A stretch of 64,000 nt of DNA from Hofstenia miamia (Eukaryota; Xenacoelomorpha; Acoela): the NCBI GenBank assembly GCA_004352715.1, contig SCFE01000001.1, positions 6,500,409 through 6,564,408 of the forward strand, given 5' to 3'. Shown here in pieces: positions 1 to 14,300 of the stretch. Each line of letters opens with the position of its first letter. Within the stretch, counting starts at the first letter, position 1. A model generated the notes under the pieces. It saw only the letters and a program-made list of their open reading frames with translations. It did not search any database and had not been told where the DNA came from. Position numbers and translations under genes: made by a program.

Positions 1-354
1 CTCCAAACTGTCATGAAAGTACCTTTGTGTATTCGACACAAACTCTTGTGGTTTAGTTACTTTTGCTTTGATGTGGAAATGGTTAGTTTGGTTGCGTTTT
101 TTAAGGGTTTTGCAGCAGGTACAAATATGAAGCTGCTCGATCACTAGCTTCAGGGCAGATTACCATCACAATTTCAGATTTTAGAAAAAATTTTTAAATT
201 TTCAAGAATTTTTATACATATTTGCTAACACAAAAGCTCTTTTTTGGTAGACTGTCTACTCTTACAATGACGCTATAGAGTAATTTATGAGGAAATATTT
301 TTTGTTTTGTAAAGCTTTGCTTCTTTTAATTGTGGCACAAAAATCAACATGTAA

Positions 355-475
355 AATAATTTTGGAGCTGGAGCTTCAGCTCCGCTTACATTTCAAATAT
401 TACTCCAGTTCTGGCTCCGGTTCAGAGGAAAATGCTCTGCTCCTTGGCTCCGGCTCCATTTCCGAAGCCCTAATT
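355..475. repeat. GGAGC/GCTCC motif cluster, possible transposon end
   Basis: A short stretch contains many copies of GGAGC or its complement (AGCTCCG, GGCTCCGG, TGCTCC) inside otherwise AT-rich DNA. Clusters of one short GC-rich word next to a terminus are common in the subterminal regions of hAT-type elements, and this window holds a clear case of that layout at 34,748-37,321. The right side ends in ...CCGAAGCCCTAA, which would fit a terminal repeat, but I see no matching inverted end on the left, so this is either a truncated element or its partner lies outside the window. Confidence 0.35.
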
Positions 476-1020
476 TTGTCGACTTAAGTTTGTATGTAGA
501 TTGATATTTAGTTGTATACATCGTTCTTAACTGTAAATTTAATTAATTGAGTTCTGTCACAATTAGACAACCTCGTTGTTTTCTTGTCAAAATGTCTATA
601 AGTGAATATTCTAGTAATTGCTGTCTAGTGTTCAAAGATGTCATTTTCTTCCAAATGTCAATGTGTCAGGCCGAATTCACCCTAAAATATTATTTACAGG
701 CAGTAAAATTAGTTTGCGTGCCGCGGGTAGGCCTTTCAAAATTGCAGACCATAATGTAGGCTATGGTTGTAAATTTGGATGCACCAACTCTGACTTGATA
801 GTGAATTTATTTTATTTGAATAATTAATGATATTTGGGACATTATTTTAATTATTGTAGATGTTAGTATGTGCCATTTCAAATTAGTCACACTGTTAAAT
901 TAGTAAATGAAATGTTAACTATTTTTGTATTCAATTATATTTTTTAAACTGTTTGCACAAAATTAATTAATGAATTAATGTCTTCAAATGCTAATTGAAT
1001 TCCATTTCTTAAGTCCAGTC

Positions 1021-1677
1021 TTAGTTGACGATCTCTGCAGTTTCGACCGTCTTATTAAATTTTACTCGCGGTGTTCTTTTTGACGATTTTCTACTTTTAT
1101 TTCGCCTCTTCGACTTTGTGGGTCTTTTGCGTTTAATACGGCCCTTGGATCTATCTCTCTTTTTAGAAGTTGATCGCGATTTACTTCTTTTGGATCTATT
1201 TCTCTTTTTAGATGTAGATCGTGATGTACGTCTTTTGGATCTATTTCTCTTTTTAGATGTAGATCGTGATGTACGGCTTTTGGATCTATTTCTCTTTTTA
1301 GATGTAGATCGTGATGTACGGCTTTTGGATCTATTTCTCTTTTTAGATGTAGATCGTGATGTACGTCTTTTGGATCTATTTCTCTTTTTAGATGTAGATC
1401 GTGATGTACGTCTTTTGGATCTATTTCTCTTTTTAGATGTAGATCGTGATGTACGGCTTTTGGATCTATTTCTCTTTTTAGATGTAGATCGTGATGTACG
1501 GCTTTTGGATCTATTTCTCTTTTTAGATGTAGATCGTGATGTACTGCTTTTGGATCTATTTCTCTTTTTAGAAGTAGATCGCGATGTACGGCCTTTGGAT
1601 CTCTGTCTCTTTTTAGAAGGAGATCGCGATGTACGACTTTTTGACTTAGTCGATTTACGTTTTGCTTTTGCAGCCAT
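1021..1677 (-). CDS. Arg/Lys/Ser-rich repeat protein (protamine-like or RS-like), intronless
   Basis: A 218-residue single-exon ORF. I start it at the ATG at 1677; the codon just upstream is GTG, so a longer start is not supported. Residues 1-14 are basic (MAAKAKRKSTKSKS). Residues 15-179 are eleven 15-residue units with consensus RTSRSTSKKRNRSKS. Residues 180-218 form a Lys/Arg-rich tail that becomes less repetitive and ends in TAEIVN. There are almost no hydrophobic or acidic residues before the tail, so the protein should be unfolded and strongly DNA- or RNA-binding. Ser/Thr-Lys-Lys-Arg words recall the phosphorylatable SPKK motifs of sperm nuclear basic proteins and linker-type histones; the alternating Arg/Ser content also fits an RS splicing-type protein. 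The sequence does not decide between them. It lies on the minus strand just upstream of the first visible ARHGAP39-like exon, so it may sit inside an intron of that gene. The plus-strand ORF over the same DNA is a mirror of the repeats. Confidence 0.65.
   Translation of the reverse strand: MAAKAKRKSTKSKSRTSRSPSKKRQRSKGRTSRSTSKKRNRSKSSTSRSTSKKRNRSKSRTSRSTSKKRNRSKSRTSRSTSKKRNRSKRRTSRSTSKKRNRSKRRTSRSTSKKRNRSKSRTSRSTSKKRNRSKSRTSRSTSKKRNRSKRRTSRSTSKKRNRSKRSKSRSTSKKRDRSKGRIKRKRPTKSKRRNKSRKSSKRTPRVKFNKTVETAEIVN
1141..1635. repeat. 45-bp coding minisatellite, 11 units
   Basis: Eleven in-frame 45-bp units encode the 15-residue repeats of the basic protein. The inner units differ by only a few bases, mostly G/T at one position (tacgtctttt versus tacggctttt); the outer units are more diverged. 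This gradient suggests growth by unequal exchange in the middle of the array. Copy number may be wrong in a short-read assembly. Confidence 0.9.
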
Positions 1678-2231
1678 CACTTTCTTTCCTACGTTTTATT
1701 GTTTTACCACAAAATTTTACTGTATTCATTTAACAGATATTTATCATCTAAAGGATTCATGCATATGTAATATATATAATTTATAACTAACCCCATCCAT
1801 GTTAAGTAAGTTTTCCACATAATGGAATATTACTAGACAGAATGTCAAGCCGATTTTACATATCCTTTACAGGGAGTTTTTTATGTCAAATTTGTGATTT
1901 CAAGTAACCACTGACGCTATCGCTAAGTGTACAAACGTTGGTGAAGGATATTTCATGTTATAGTGGGAATGGATTTGAATATATTTCGACCAAACCATTC
2001 CAACAAACTATTGAAAACTTTGTAGATAACTATTTCGGATTCTATAGTGTTATGTTATGTATACAACTGTCAAATATTTACAAATTTCCAAACTATTGTT
2101 TATATTTCCTAATGTCATTTTCTGAGTCAAATGTACTAATTCCATTGCAAAACCACATTCTGCCGGATTATCTGTTTGTCAAAACGCGACTAATCGATGT
2201 AAATGTTTTGATTAATATAATTTTATTTTAG

Positions 2232-2326
2232 AGAGAAAACAGCTTCTCTAATGATAGTAGTTGCGGGAAATTAGTGCAGTCTTCACAAAGTATGGGATCC
2301 GTTCAATCCACTCCTACGGTTGCAAG
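2232..2326 (+). CDS. ARHGAP39-like: ARHGAP39-like exon 1 of those visible
   Basis: Opens after TTTTATTTTAG in phase 0 and ends in phase 2 before GTAGTT. It encodes a Ser-rich stretch (RENSFSNDSSCGKLVQ...). The split codon AG|A joins cleanly to the next exon 14.3 kb away. Support is from splice sites, open frame and phase, not from a conserved domain, so it is less certain than the 3' exons. Confidence 0.7.
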
Positions 2327-5300
2327 GTAGTTGTTTCATTTATTATGGCCTTTGAAGACAAGCGTCTGCCAAAAACTATTCAAGTATTCTATTTTTAATT
2401 TTGCCTGCTAACATCAATGCCAGTGCTGATGTATGTATATACTTTGGTTATTGAATGATGCCCTACTAGTTTACATATTTTTTTAACATTATAATTGTAT
2501 AATGCAGGCGCGGCTTTTGGGGGGGGGGCACCCGGGGGCCAGTGCCCCCCCCTTTTTGGGGATCTTAGTTTTTTGTAAGTGTCTTCCTCAAATATTTTTT
2601 ATGTTGATGTTTGCAAGTTTCATCCGACAATTTAAGTTGAGCAATGCATTAATTTGGACATTTAGAGGTTACATTTTACAATGAAGTTTTCTTTTGGAGT
2701 TATTTTTGTTTAAATTTCCATTTTAGTTTAAGTTTTCCTAAAACAAAATTGAATGGTGCCTCCCTGTTTTAAAAATCTTAAAGCCGCGCCTGGTATAATG
2801 TAATAATCTACAATGCAAGTAAACCAAAGAGAGTACACTAACTTAGGTGAATGGCTAATATTAGTATGGGCTTTATGCTAGTTTTGCATTTGCAGTTAAT
2901 TGTATTATATATTTGACCTTAGAAATCGAGAGTATTTGAATTGTGTTTAGTACGAGATTTTAGAAAAATACCCTGGCATCAAAAGACTATTTAGTTTATC
3001 AACGTTTATTTTATTTGTAGCACATACAATATACTTTATAATTTATAATTACTAAGTTTTTTCGTTCGCATACTCGATGAAGCATTGGCCCCAGAGACAC
3101 TGCACTCACATTTATTCGTTAGCAGCGGTGTGTTTGGAAAACACCATTTTAATGATTTTTTTGAAAAGAACTGTTCGGTTACCTATGATTGAAAAAGCGC
3201 GTATTAGTTTCAGTATGGTATGGTACACCACCAACCTCTATTTGACTTGTAAAAATACTTAATGAGCTGCGAAAAAACTGCAAAAAAATTCCCCAAAGAT
3301 GAGGCCATGAAATGTAAACCTTGTTATAGCCAGTATATATATATATATAATTTTTTGTTTGGAATTTTTGCAACATTTTGGTGTACACAATGATATACAA
3401 AATTGTTTTCGGCTGTTACTAATTTTGTAATATTTTTGTAATGAAATTCTTTCTTCAGCTTATTGCAATTTCTCTTCAACACTACATTGGATTTGAAAAC
3501 TGAATTGCTTTATAATTCTTATTTTCACTATGTAGGGATTAGGTATTATTGGAATTTGATCTTTGACATACTTTTCAATTCTACAAGTTTATCTGTAAAC
3601 TCTGCACATATATGGATTTTTATCGAATGTAAAATAGTCAATCCGAAAACGTATGCACTGAGTGCTCTAATTTAATTTTTAATTTATAGCCTTAAATGAA
3701 ATATCAAGCGTGAACGCAATAATACATATTGGGTGCTAATTTCAAATGGCTTTCAGTTTAGTAGAAGCGTATGTAGAAACTCATTTCATATGACATTTTG
3801 CTTCTGTGATATATTTTGTAATGAAACTTATTGAACAATATTTTATTCACGCTTATAATTTTACTGCTTGAAATTTACGAAACCTGTTATGAAGGTTATA
3901 ACTTTCAGTGGAGTGCAAAATCATTTAACAGCATTAAGGAGCCTCCTACCTAATAAGTGCAATTTTTCAGTTTTTTAAAGTCAATTTAATCTAATAATAT
4001 CAAATGTTTTCTTTCAAATAAAAATATGCTATTACTCCATGGAAGCCCCTAAATCTACCTAAAGAAATTTTTCAGCCTGAAAGTAAATCAATAGTTCTCA
4101 GTTTTAGCATAAATTTGCCCACACTCCTCCGTTATAGTTTATGAAATTATCATTGCGATGAGGTGATTGCAAGTGGAACTATTCAACTGATGAGATAAGT
4201 AGCAGCATGAGAAATTATAGTATATAGTAATTGATGTTTTAAATGTGTTTTCTTAAAATAACGCTTTTGTGAGATTAGGAATAAAAATGGAGAAAATTTT
4301 CACCAAAATATCGAAAAAATTTGTCCAAATGGATAAAAAATATTTTTTAGCTTAAAATGTTAATTTTTAGTGTTGGCTTCTAAAAGTGCTAGATGACCTT
4401 CAGCAAGATGTATGCAATAAACACAAAAACCATTGGTCTTGGTAAAATATATTTTGGAATATTACATTTAGAAATTTTAGCTAAAAATAGACACAATGGT
4501 TGCCATGGTAACAGCAAAAACATTTTTTATTTTTTCGATGATTTTTGAACTTTCGAGTCATTGACTTCAGCAAAATGTCATAAAAATTGCTTAAAATAAC
4601 GAATAAATAAAGTTTCATTAACCGATATCGTCTCCGTTCTCTCAGCAGCACTATCAATATCATCCTTAATTTAAACAAATTCTTTTACAAAACGTGTGTT
4701 ACTTGAAGCGAAAAAGTCTGCAGTTTACATGGTTCCCACACCATTTTTTCATTCCAATGACCTTTAGTGCCTTTTTAGATTTCTTTGTTGATTTTTTCTG
4801 TGCTTTCGAATTGCAGTTTTTTTAGTTTGGATGACTTTTTCTTTGAAGCCAATCTTTTACATTTATGAGATGTATGTCTAGAAGGTGTAAGTTTTTTTGC
4901 AACCATTTTGATGTAATCTATTCTGTTAAGCTAATATCAACACGATTATTTAGTCACTAGCAAAAATGCAAAATTTACCAACTAAATAAAAATCTGTTAA
5001 CCCCGGCAATTTAAAGGAAGAATTCAAGCAAAGACATATAGAACTTGCAACTAAATCTTAGTTTGAATTTTCAAGAGCCAACGAAAATCTTCTATCATAT
5101 GTCGGAAGTAGTCACGCAATTTAGCCTTTCTTTATGTATTGAATACCAAACTAAGTTGAGTAACTTGTTTTAAGCAAAACTCACATCAACAAAACTTGAA
5201 GTTATAGATAGTACCATGATCGCTTTCTTTAATGAAAAAAATTTTTTTACAGCTTTTGCCAGCACCCTGAAATATTCTCATAGAAAATGTTTGCCCTGGC

Positions 5301-8300
5301 ACCACAAAATCCCCCTACCAACAAATAATTCAAAATATTATATCTCGGCCATCATTAAATATTGTTCAAAAATTCGTTTTGCAATCTGCATAATTTTTCA
5401 ATCAGTATCACATGTAAAAATGAACAAAATCCACGAGTAGTGGTTGCAAAGTGTTTTAATTGTAAATTGAAAGACCCTTAAGACAGTGGGAATGAAATCA
5501 ATTTGATATTTTTGGACGTAGACATTTTAATTCGAGTTAGCTCACTGAAAACTTCATTGTAATTCGAGAATTGATCTTTGCCTGAAAAATTTTTGCACAC
5601 TTCGCTCAGTTGTATTCCATGCTTGTGTTTCTACAGGATTAAACAAAAATTAAAAGTTTCGATTTTATATCAACTTATGAGTATCAGTTGGTCGATTTCA
5701 ATCACTCGATTTAAATCATTGATTTAAATGAAGGCACATTATTAGTTCAATTATTGATTTAAATCAAGTACACTAAAAGAGATACAAGTAGTGTATTAAA
5801 ATTGTTTTGAGGTCATTGCCCTTATATTGGAATTATTTGGCAAGCTCTGAAAATATTTTTTATCTGTAGTTTATTTAAAATTGATTAAATTATTGTATTT
5901 CAAACATATTAGTATCAAAAGGATTTCTAATATTTACTACCTTGGAAGATTGTCTGGGTAAAATGGAAACTTAGATTAAAAATGCGATAAAATAAAAAAT
6001 CCGATTTTTTACTTTTTAATTTATCGGATTTTTTCCCAATACTGATCAGGCCCAATTCACTCAAGGAGATCTTAATTTAAGAACTCCTTTATTAAGAACT
6101 CCTTGGTTCACCTTTCTTGTCGAGTGGTTTACCACTAACACAGTTCTTAAATATTTCTAAATTAATTGACCAGGAATTCATCAATCGCATCGTGACCATT
6201 ATGCTTGAATATAAAGTTTGGCATTGGCTCTTTACATAAAAAAATAAAACAACAGTATTTCGTATAGCCACGTTGAAGTCATGTTAGAAACGCGATAATT
6301 TCCAAATCTCCTCCAACATGCCATTTATATTGATCCTACCGAATTAATCTAATATCCGTTTCAAAGTGTCATACGTTTCTTTCGTAATTATGTCACACGG
6401 AAATTTAACCGTTTTCTTTTGTGAAAAACTCAATTTAATAACATTATTTGTTGCATCATTGAATATTTTTGTTGTTATTATTATTATTCAAGTTATAAAT
6501 AACTCACAATCATTTTAACTAATCTTTCGCATAAATACTAGCAGTTCGCTTTAGGTGCCATTGTTATAATTTAACTAAACTGATTGCAACTTGACGAACG
6601 TTAAATGACGTCGCATCATTTTTAATACCGTGAAAGTTTTTCAGTAGTTTCTACCCATCTTAGAACCACATTTTTTCAATTCGTATATTTTACTCTGAAT
6701 TTTATGCTATTTGCGTTTAACAATATTGCTTGTCATTTAAATTAACGTTACACTCGGAGCTTGTTTGTTTTTTATTATGCAATTAAGTTTATTTATTTAA
6801 AGGTTTAAATCTTTTCCTTATCTAACTACATTCTGAAATGAGTAAAGCTGTTGTAAAGTATTGAATATTTTTCTTTATCGTAATTCAATTAGAAATTTAT
6901 TTTTTATGCTGGGATTCACCGTCATAATGTAAAAAATTTTTAGTTTACGTGTATACGAGGGCTTACGTAAAGTAAAATAATAAGAAAAAGTAAAACTTTC
7001 ATCTCAATCAATTACAATAAGCCGATATTAATATTAAAAGTAAAAGTAATTAGCCGTAAACTGCTCATTATATCTGTAAAGGCCCAAAATTTGATTCTAT
7101 TCAATAGAAACAATAAAATCTTTTTGATCTGATTTGTCGCCAATTACACTGGAAGAAGTACAATTACACTTGCATAAAATGTGCATAAAACATTTATATT
7201 ATAAAAACCCTTACAATGCTAAGATTAAATTTCAATTTGCTACCATATTCTTAGTATGTATTGGCATTATGTTTGTTATTAGATGAACAGGCTAATGTAT
7301 TAATGTTAAACAGGAAACCAAACCAATGTAGTGCATAAAATATTTAGGATTACCTCTTTCATATCAGAGTTGTAAAATTCAACCTGAAGCAATATCATTC
7401 AATAATAAAAAGTTCAAAAAATGGAATTGTTTACATGCTATGTATTTGTAAGCCTACTTATTATTGTACCTCATTTTATTAGTTCGATGTCCTGTTATTC
7501 TAGTTGCCTTGATGAAACCAAAGCTGCCAATTATTGGATGGCTGTACATGAGAAAATTTCTCACCATGCATAATGAAAATATATTTAATTTCGTCCATAC
7601 ATTATGTCCATAATGACCACCATGTAAAATATGGGGAAATGTAAGTAGGATATACGTGTAGCAATAACAGTTTAGTATAGTGAAGAATAATGCATTCAGC
7701 TCAGCTCAGAACTTCATAAGAGCATGTAAAAGTCAAGGACACTGTTGAGTCTTCTTTTTGTGTAATATCATCGACTGTAGACTTCAAACTAATGTGTTTG
7801 CTTACTTTTCAATCCAACACACATTGCTTTGTGTAAGAATTCAAAATTGGAAAAAACTTCACATTTAGTATCTGCTATCGATATGACTGCTTTTAATTTT
7901 GAGCGTTTAGTATAATAACTATTTAAGGGACGCTATTACGACATGGCAATATATGACAACGCAATATTTTTTGTCATTCATGATGGTCATTGTGGTAAAT
8001 GTATGGTGAAATGCGGAAATTTGTAATTTATTAAGGTGATTATTAATATTTATCTAAATGAATACGAAATCGCAAGCAATATTTGAAACAGGTTAAAGAT
8101 GATTCTTTTTTGTAGTATCCCAACTAATGCTATCGCAAACAATTTATTAGGCTGCAGAAACATGAAACAAATTATAAAATTACCTATTGATAATTTATTA
8201 CTTCATTTTTAACATTTATTTGCAATTTACTAAAGCTTTGTAATAACTTTAAAAAGATTGTCATATCAAAGTATTGTTTTTTAATTGAAGTTTTATATGT

Positions 8301-11300
8301 TCAATTATTATGGAGATAGATATGCAATTGCTATGTGTGTAACGTTTGAATAACCACTGTGGCCATGCATTATATGGTGCATAATGGTATGATGTGGCAC
8401 CATTCCTATATGAAACTAATAATTACGATTTAACTAATTACAGCGGTTTCTTTTTACTGATCTATATTGTGCATGGATAACTAGATATATTTGTTTGAAC
8501 TTTAGCATAGGATAAAGTAGTGAATATCAATGTTCTTCATTCCAATTTTTTTTCAAATTATAAGTGATTACAGTATTGGTACATATTGTATTAATATTAT
8601 CTAAAAAATTTCAATGACATTCGTATGGACATTATTACTTAATTAAGATATACATTTATTCTAATATTTTGATATGGGCAAATTTTAATGTATCAAATCA
8701 ATTATTTTAATTCTTTGTCTGCTAAATACTGTGTTTTAGATTTCTGTACCATGAACTAAAATCAAATGACTTTGCTTTACGGTAGTCTACGATGAACTAA
8801 GTAAAATCCAATTATGTTTGTATTTACTTTACTTTACGACAGTGTGCGACTAGTTACACTTCAGTTTATTATTCGTAATTTCCAAATTTCGATTCCGAGT
8901 TTTGAATTCTTGGGTTTTAAATTTTGATGAACAACTGAATCGGAGACCAGTATATTATTTGCTAATTAATTCCTGTGATTTTCTATTTATCTTGTAAAAT
9001 TTAGACTTACAATAGTTAACGACAAATACGCAAATACAAACAATCATTTTTCTATTCTATAAATGACACGAAATGTCAGTAACACTAATTGAGGAATAGC
9101 TGTATCGATCTTCTTTAAACGGGGAATACTGTGCGTAAACTTAAGTTAATTATTGTTGCGAAATTATATTAAAATGCGTTGTACGATTTGCTAATGAGCA
9201 GGGCCAATGTTCTTAGAGTAATACGTTTTAAATTATATCACCTGTTCAGTTGAAAGCAGTAAATATGACCATTTAACACATCATTTTCTGAAAAAAACAT
9301 TGGTAAAAAATACATTACAACATGTCACAACACAAGACTATAATATGTAAAGCTTCAAAGACCCTTCAGTGCTTTAAATTTTTGTTATATTACATAATGC
9401 TTAAAATCATTCCAATATAGCTTCAAAACAGCATCACCCTCGCATGTACCCATAAAATTCTGTATGGTTACAATGGGTGCGTTCGCGCAGCGCACCGGTT
9501 TTGCACTAAGTGTCAACTAGAGCATTCGCGCATCCACCGGTTTGCATTTTCAGTGCCCACTGAAAGCCAACTGTAAACAGCGGAAGGGTTTGTTTATTTA
9601 ACAATTAAATTTCATGCACACTACATTCGCGGTGGCAGCGGTAGTCAACCTAATTTACTCTTATCCAATCAAATGTTGCTTATTAACAAGCTCGTTTCTT
9701 ATTCGCCTATTACTAAGACGATTTTACCTAAAGATTAGTATTTAGCACCTATATAGTTTTTTTTGCATACCAATATCACTTTAATCCAATTTATAATAAA
9801 TACTCGATTAATGGTAAATATAACCCGGAACTGTACACTTTGGTACGTGTTTTACAATGCTACTTCAATGAAAACTCGAAGTTTGTATTAAAATTAATTA
9901 ATTAGGTTCGGCTCGGCTCGTACATAAAATCATTGAATATTTTTTAAAAATATTGGGCTCAAAGAATTTTTTATACATAGCCCTTCCTATTGTTTAATAA
10001 ACATTTCTTAAATAAGATTGTAAGAAAGGCATACTGAATGAAAAAATAAGAAGAATCTGCATAATCAAATTTAAAAGCAGACTATAAATTTGCTTTGCCT
10101 AAAATAGATTCGTTTTGGGCTCGTTGTATATCAACGACTGTGCTCCAAGCTCGGCTCGTTGACAAATCTTTTTAGAGGAGTACAAAACAATGTTATTAAC
10201 CAAAAAATACAGCAGCCAAACTCAAATCTATAGGTTACTTTGAAAAAATATTGATAAATAGGTTTGATAAAATACAAATTTTACGAACATCTATATTACT
10301 GTACTATTAAAATATCAGAAATATCAAAAATATCATGATATGTTAGATAAAAAACAGATTGATATATTTATATTTTTAAAAATGTATTATTATACCAATC
10401 CCTCGTTAAAATTGAAATTTTCTGTTTCCTTAGCTAATTATTCAAGGTTATGCAAATAGATGGGGTGTTATAAATTTACATATGTCAAATAATTCTTCAA
10501 TTTTTGACTTTTTATAAAATTTAATTGATTTCAGCCAAACCCAACTAAAAAGCGAATCAGTTGGCGTTTCGTGCACACTGATTTTGCAAACCGGTGGATT
10601 GCGCGAATGCTCCAGTTGACGCTGAGTGCAAAACCGGTGGATTGCGCGAATAGGTTGGTAAACAACGGAATGCTATCGCGAATACGTTGACAACTGAAAG
10701 CCAACTGTTCAGTTGTGCCGGTTTGCGATCGCGAACGCACCCATTGTTAATGAGTTGTATGACGAATGTTTTACATGTAATTGCGGGATGTTCCGGGGAT
10801 ATGAATCCTGCTACGCTGCACAACAACGGCGTTTTAGGAAGTTGTTGCTAGAAGTTACTAACAAAGTGATACTTATTACCAAATACATTAAAACATTTTA
10901 TATTAAATTGTTAAGGCGATCTCAATTTTATGCAATACATAACATGAGACAATGTTTGTACTTTACAGTATACGAAAAATTAAGAAAAAATATATTGTAG
11001 GCACTAAACAAGTAGGCTACAACACACAGGCATTGCGCCTAGTGGAACATATTTTTATACTTTTTCAAAGAAGAAAAATATATTGATATATTGAATGCTT
11101 TACAATATTTGAATAAAAATGAAACGAATAAGCTTGTTCCAGAATGGGAAGCAGCTTTTCCCTTAATATATTTGTTGTTTTTACTGCAAGTACTCTGCTC
11201 TTGAATATTGAACATTTAAGATTTTAGAACAATAGAAATGGCTCAGATAGAAAAAAATGTCTATATTTTTACACAATCAAAATTTTATTATTATTGCTAC

Positions 11301-14300
11301 ACTTTAATTGTTTGTGCATCGATTGTTGCCCTAAATCAGACTCCAATTATTTTAACTAAGAAACCTCTGGAAGTCTTGTAAAGTATTCCCTATGAGAGTT
11401 TTTGATTACTTCCATCCAAAACATACTTTCCCAGTCAACTGTGACTCCAGGTTTAAAGACCAGGGTACAGCAATTAACGATTAACACAGTGATAGAATAC
11501 TTTTGTCATTTATGCGCATCCTTTTTAAGTCTCTTAAAAGCACTAATTCTATTAATATACTTTATTAGATTTATTGTGTAAAAATTTAACCATCGCAATG
11601 ATCTTTAAAACTATTGAATTTTTAAAGAGTACATTTTTAAAGTCAATTGCAACCTTTTTTCTGGATTTCTCTTCACAAATAAACAAGTATTTGATAGCCC
11701 TCTATTGCTACAAATTTATCAGTTGAACTGTCCACAAATTGTAAATTAGTATTTGCATTCTGTTCTTTAAAAACGCGTATATGTTTTCACTAGTGATTTT
11801 TGCTACATTTTACTGTTTTAAGTTCTATATTAATATTAACGTTTGTAAATGTCGATAAACTACCATATTCCACGTTCTATTTCTATCACCTCCATTTTTT
11901 CGTTATTAATAGAAACCATGACTATCTTAACTAAGTTAGTTAAGAGAGCTATGATAGGAATCTATTCAATTTGTCATTTACTGCGAGAATTACTGTCTTT
12001 TCCATGCTATTCCTATTGTTTGGTTTCAACAATGGAAATTTGCAGCATTCAATTTTTTACAATATTGTTCAAATTAATATTAATGTTGACCATTGCTGAA
12101 CTTTTTTTTCTCCATTTTGTTTAGTAAAGGTCATATAATTAGTGATGTAGAATGCATCAATGTGGAGATTGGTTGCAGTATTTTGTTTTTTAAATTCTGT
12201 CGGTTTACTTTCTCTTTAGAACATGATCAAGCCTATTTCTGCTAGTCTTAGTTGACTGTTTTATTTGTTCAGTTATGAATTCCATGGAATTAACGAAACT
12301 GAATTCTGCAAAATGTCAATCATTGTCTGCTTGGGGATTAGGCAAAATATATTGAAATCATTGTAAAAAATAAAATTTAGGATATTAAGTTTGAAGGATT
12401 GACTAGTGTCAGATTTCTATTTTCTTTTGTGACTAGATGAGAATGAAAGCACGTAAGAATTGTTCACATGCCCTCACATTCCTCCTGCTTATAAACCCAC
12501 ATTGCGGACATTTATCAGCCTTACTTCTTAAATCTGATCTGTTTTATGCTAATCATGTATTTCGAATCGAAGTTTACTATTCTGCGGTCGCAATTGTTTA
12601 GTTAAACTTTAAGCGCAAAGGCGAATAGCTATGAAATGGAATATAATGCATTAATGTATGAATAATGTGATCTTACAAATCAATTATCACATTCAGTCAG
12701 TAAATTTCTCCGTGTGATGACAACGTCAAACGGAAGTTAGCCACGGTGAGATTTCTTTCCCAGTGTCATTGAATCGTTTAACTCCACGTGAGTTTAGTAA
12801 ACATCATCGAATAAACATTAATTTTAGTGATTCCTCTCTTATGACTCACACCCTGCTCTGTCAATTCTCATTTCCCGCAATAAATAGTCTCTATAAACCT
12901 GTCTTTATCATCACTGCATCATCAAATAAGGGATAAACGGGAGTTTAATTTGATAGGGTAATGTGCAGCATTAGTAAATTGTAAGTAAGGCTATCATTAT
13001 TTTTACAAAAATCGTACCTTTAGTTCAAAAAAAATTATCTTTTTTAAACGTTTAAGAATGACATAGTGCAAAATATTTTAACTATTAAATTTCTGTTATC
13101 AGTAGCAAAAATTATTTATACGGAAAATATTTATTTGCTTGTACGCGAATTTTACTTTTTGTGGTAAGAAATTTGTAAGGTAATTTAATTTTCAAAATAT
13201 TCAGAAAAATATTTACAGTTGCAAACAGTAAAAAATGTGATTTTGTAGTTTTAGAATTCCTGCGATGCTCAATAAGTACTTTGTACCTGACAATTGATAT
13301 GTGAAAATATTAATCAGTTCCTGAATCAACTTTTCATCACAATTCCACAAAAGTTACTGTATTATTCAATGAACAAAATATCATAGTAAATTGCGAAACA
13401 ATTCATAGTCAGCTCATAATATTTACTCGAAAATTTAAGGATTATGCTAATGAAACGCCCATTTTAAGTGGTTCCTTATTTTTTCATAAATTTTCGACTT
13501 TATTGACCTAATAACAAATTTTAGCAATAAACTTAGTAAGCTATACTCATATCATTTATAGTAACATTTTCAGTTGTTTACATACTTTAGTGTCTTATAT
13601 GACTGCTCTATTATCACTTTGCAATTAGGTCTTTCTGATGCAAACGGTACAAATTGCAGAGCTATTATTAAATATTTATATGCATAATTGTATTTTGCGG
13701 TATTGCTGTGTTCTTTAATATCACCTACAAACGCTTTTTCGTCTATAATTCATCATGAACTTCACAAACATCGTCATAGAAAACTGGCGTCATAAATGAC
13801 GTAAAGCAGTAAATGATGATTTAACAATTCTGTGCACGTTTCTATACTTTTTCCCAGTCCAATAATACATTAAATTATAATGAGTACTCTATTTATACCC
13901 ATATATAATTTATTAGTACACTCATTTCGGATGTTGACCTGATTCTATTAGTTAATTTAGTTTCTTGCTCACGTATTCCAAATTCACAATTATATTTCAT
14001 ATCTTCACTCAATTCTCTGTATCCTTGAAAATACTAAGTTCTCAATCAAATTTTTTCCTAAATCGTGTATTCCGAAACCTAGTACGACACCAATTTTAAT
14101 CGATTAATATTTTAATAATGAATTCTAATTTGGACTTTTTTAGGCTGAAACCTTTAAACTTACAAGAGAATGATTATGAAATATTTTTGAAATATTCATT
14201 TAATATGATAACACAATAAATTTGAATTATAGTATAACGCATTGCATTAAAGTTCAACTCTTGCTGCAACACATTCAGACGGCCTCTTTCCATTTTTGGT

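Noticed and set aside
1025-1786. 253-residue plus-strand ORF rich in DLFLFLDVDRDV repeats
   Set aside because: It is the mirror frame of the 45-bp coding repeat. The minus frame has a clean start, basic tail and gene-like composition; the plus frame is an artefact of the repeat.
5216-5440. 74-residue ORF in the first long intron
   Set aside because: No family resemblance, no splice fit with the host gene, and of a length expected by chance.
10531-11000. Overlapping ORFs near the right end of the Harbinger-like element
   Set aside because: They arise from the GC-rich subterminal repeats and have no transposase motifs.
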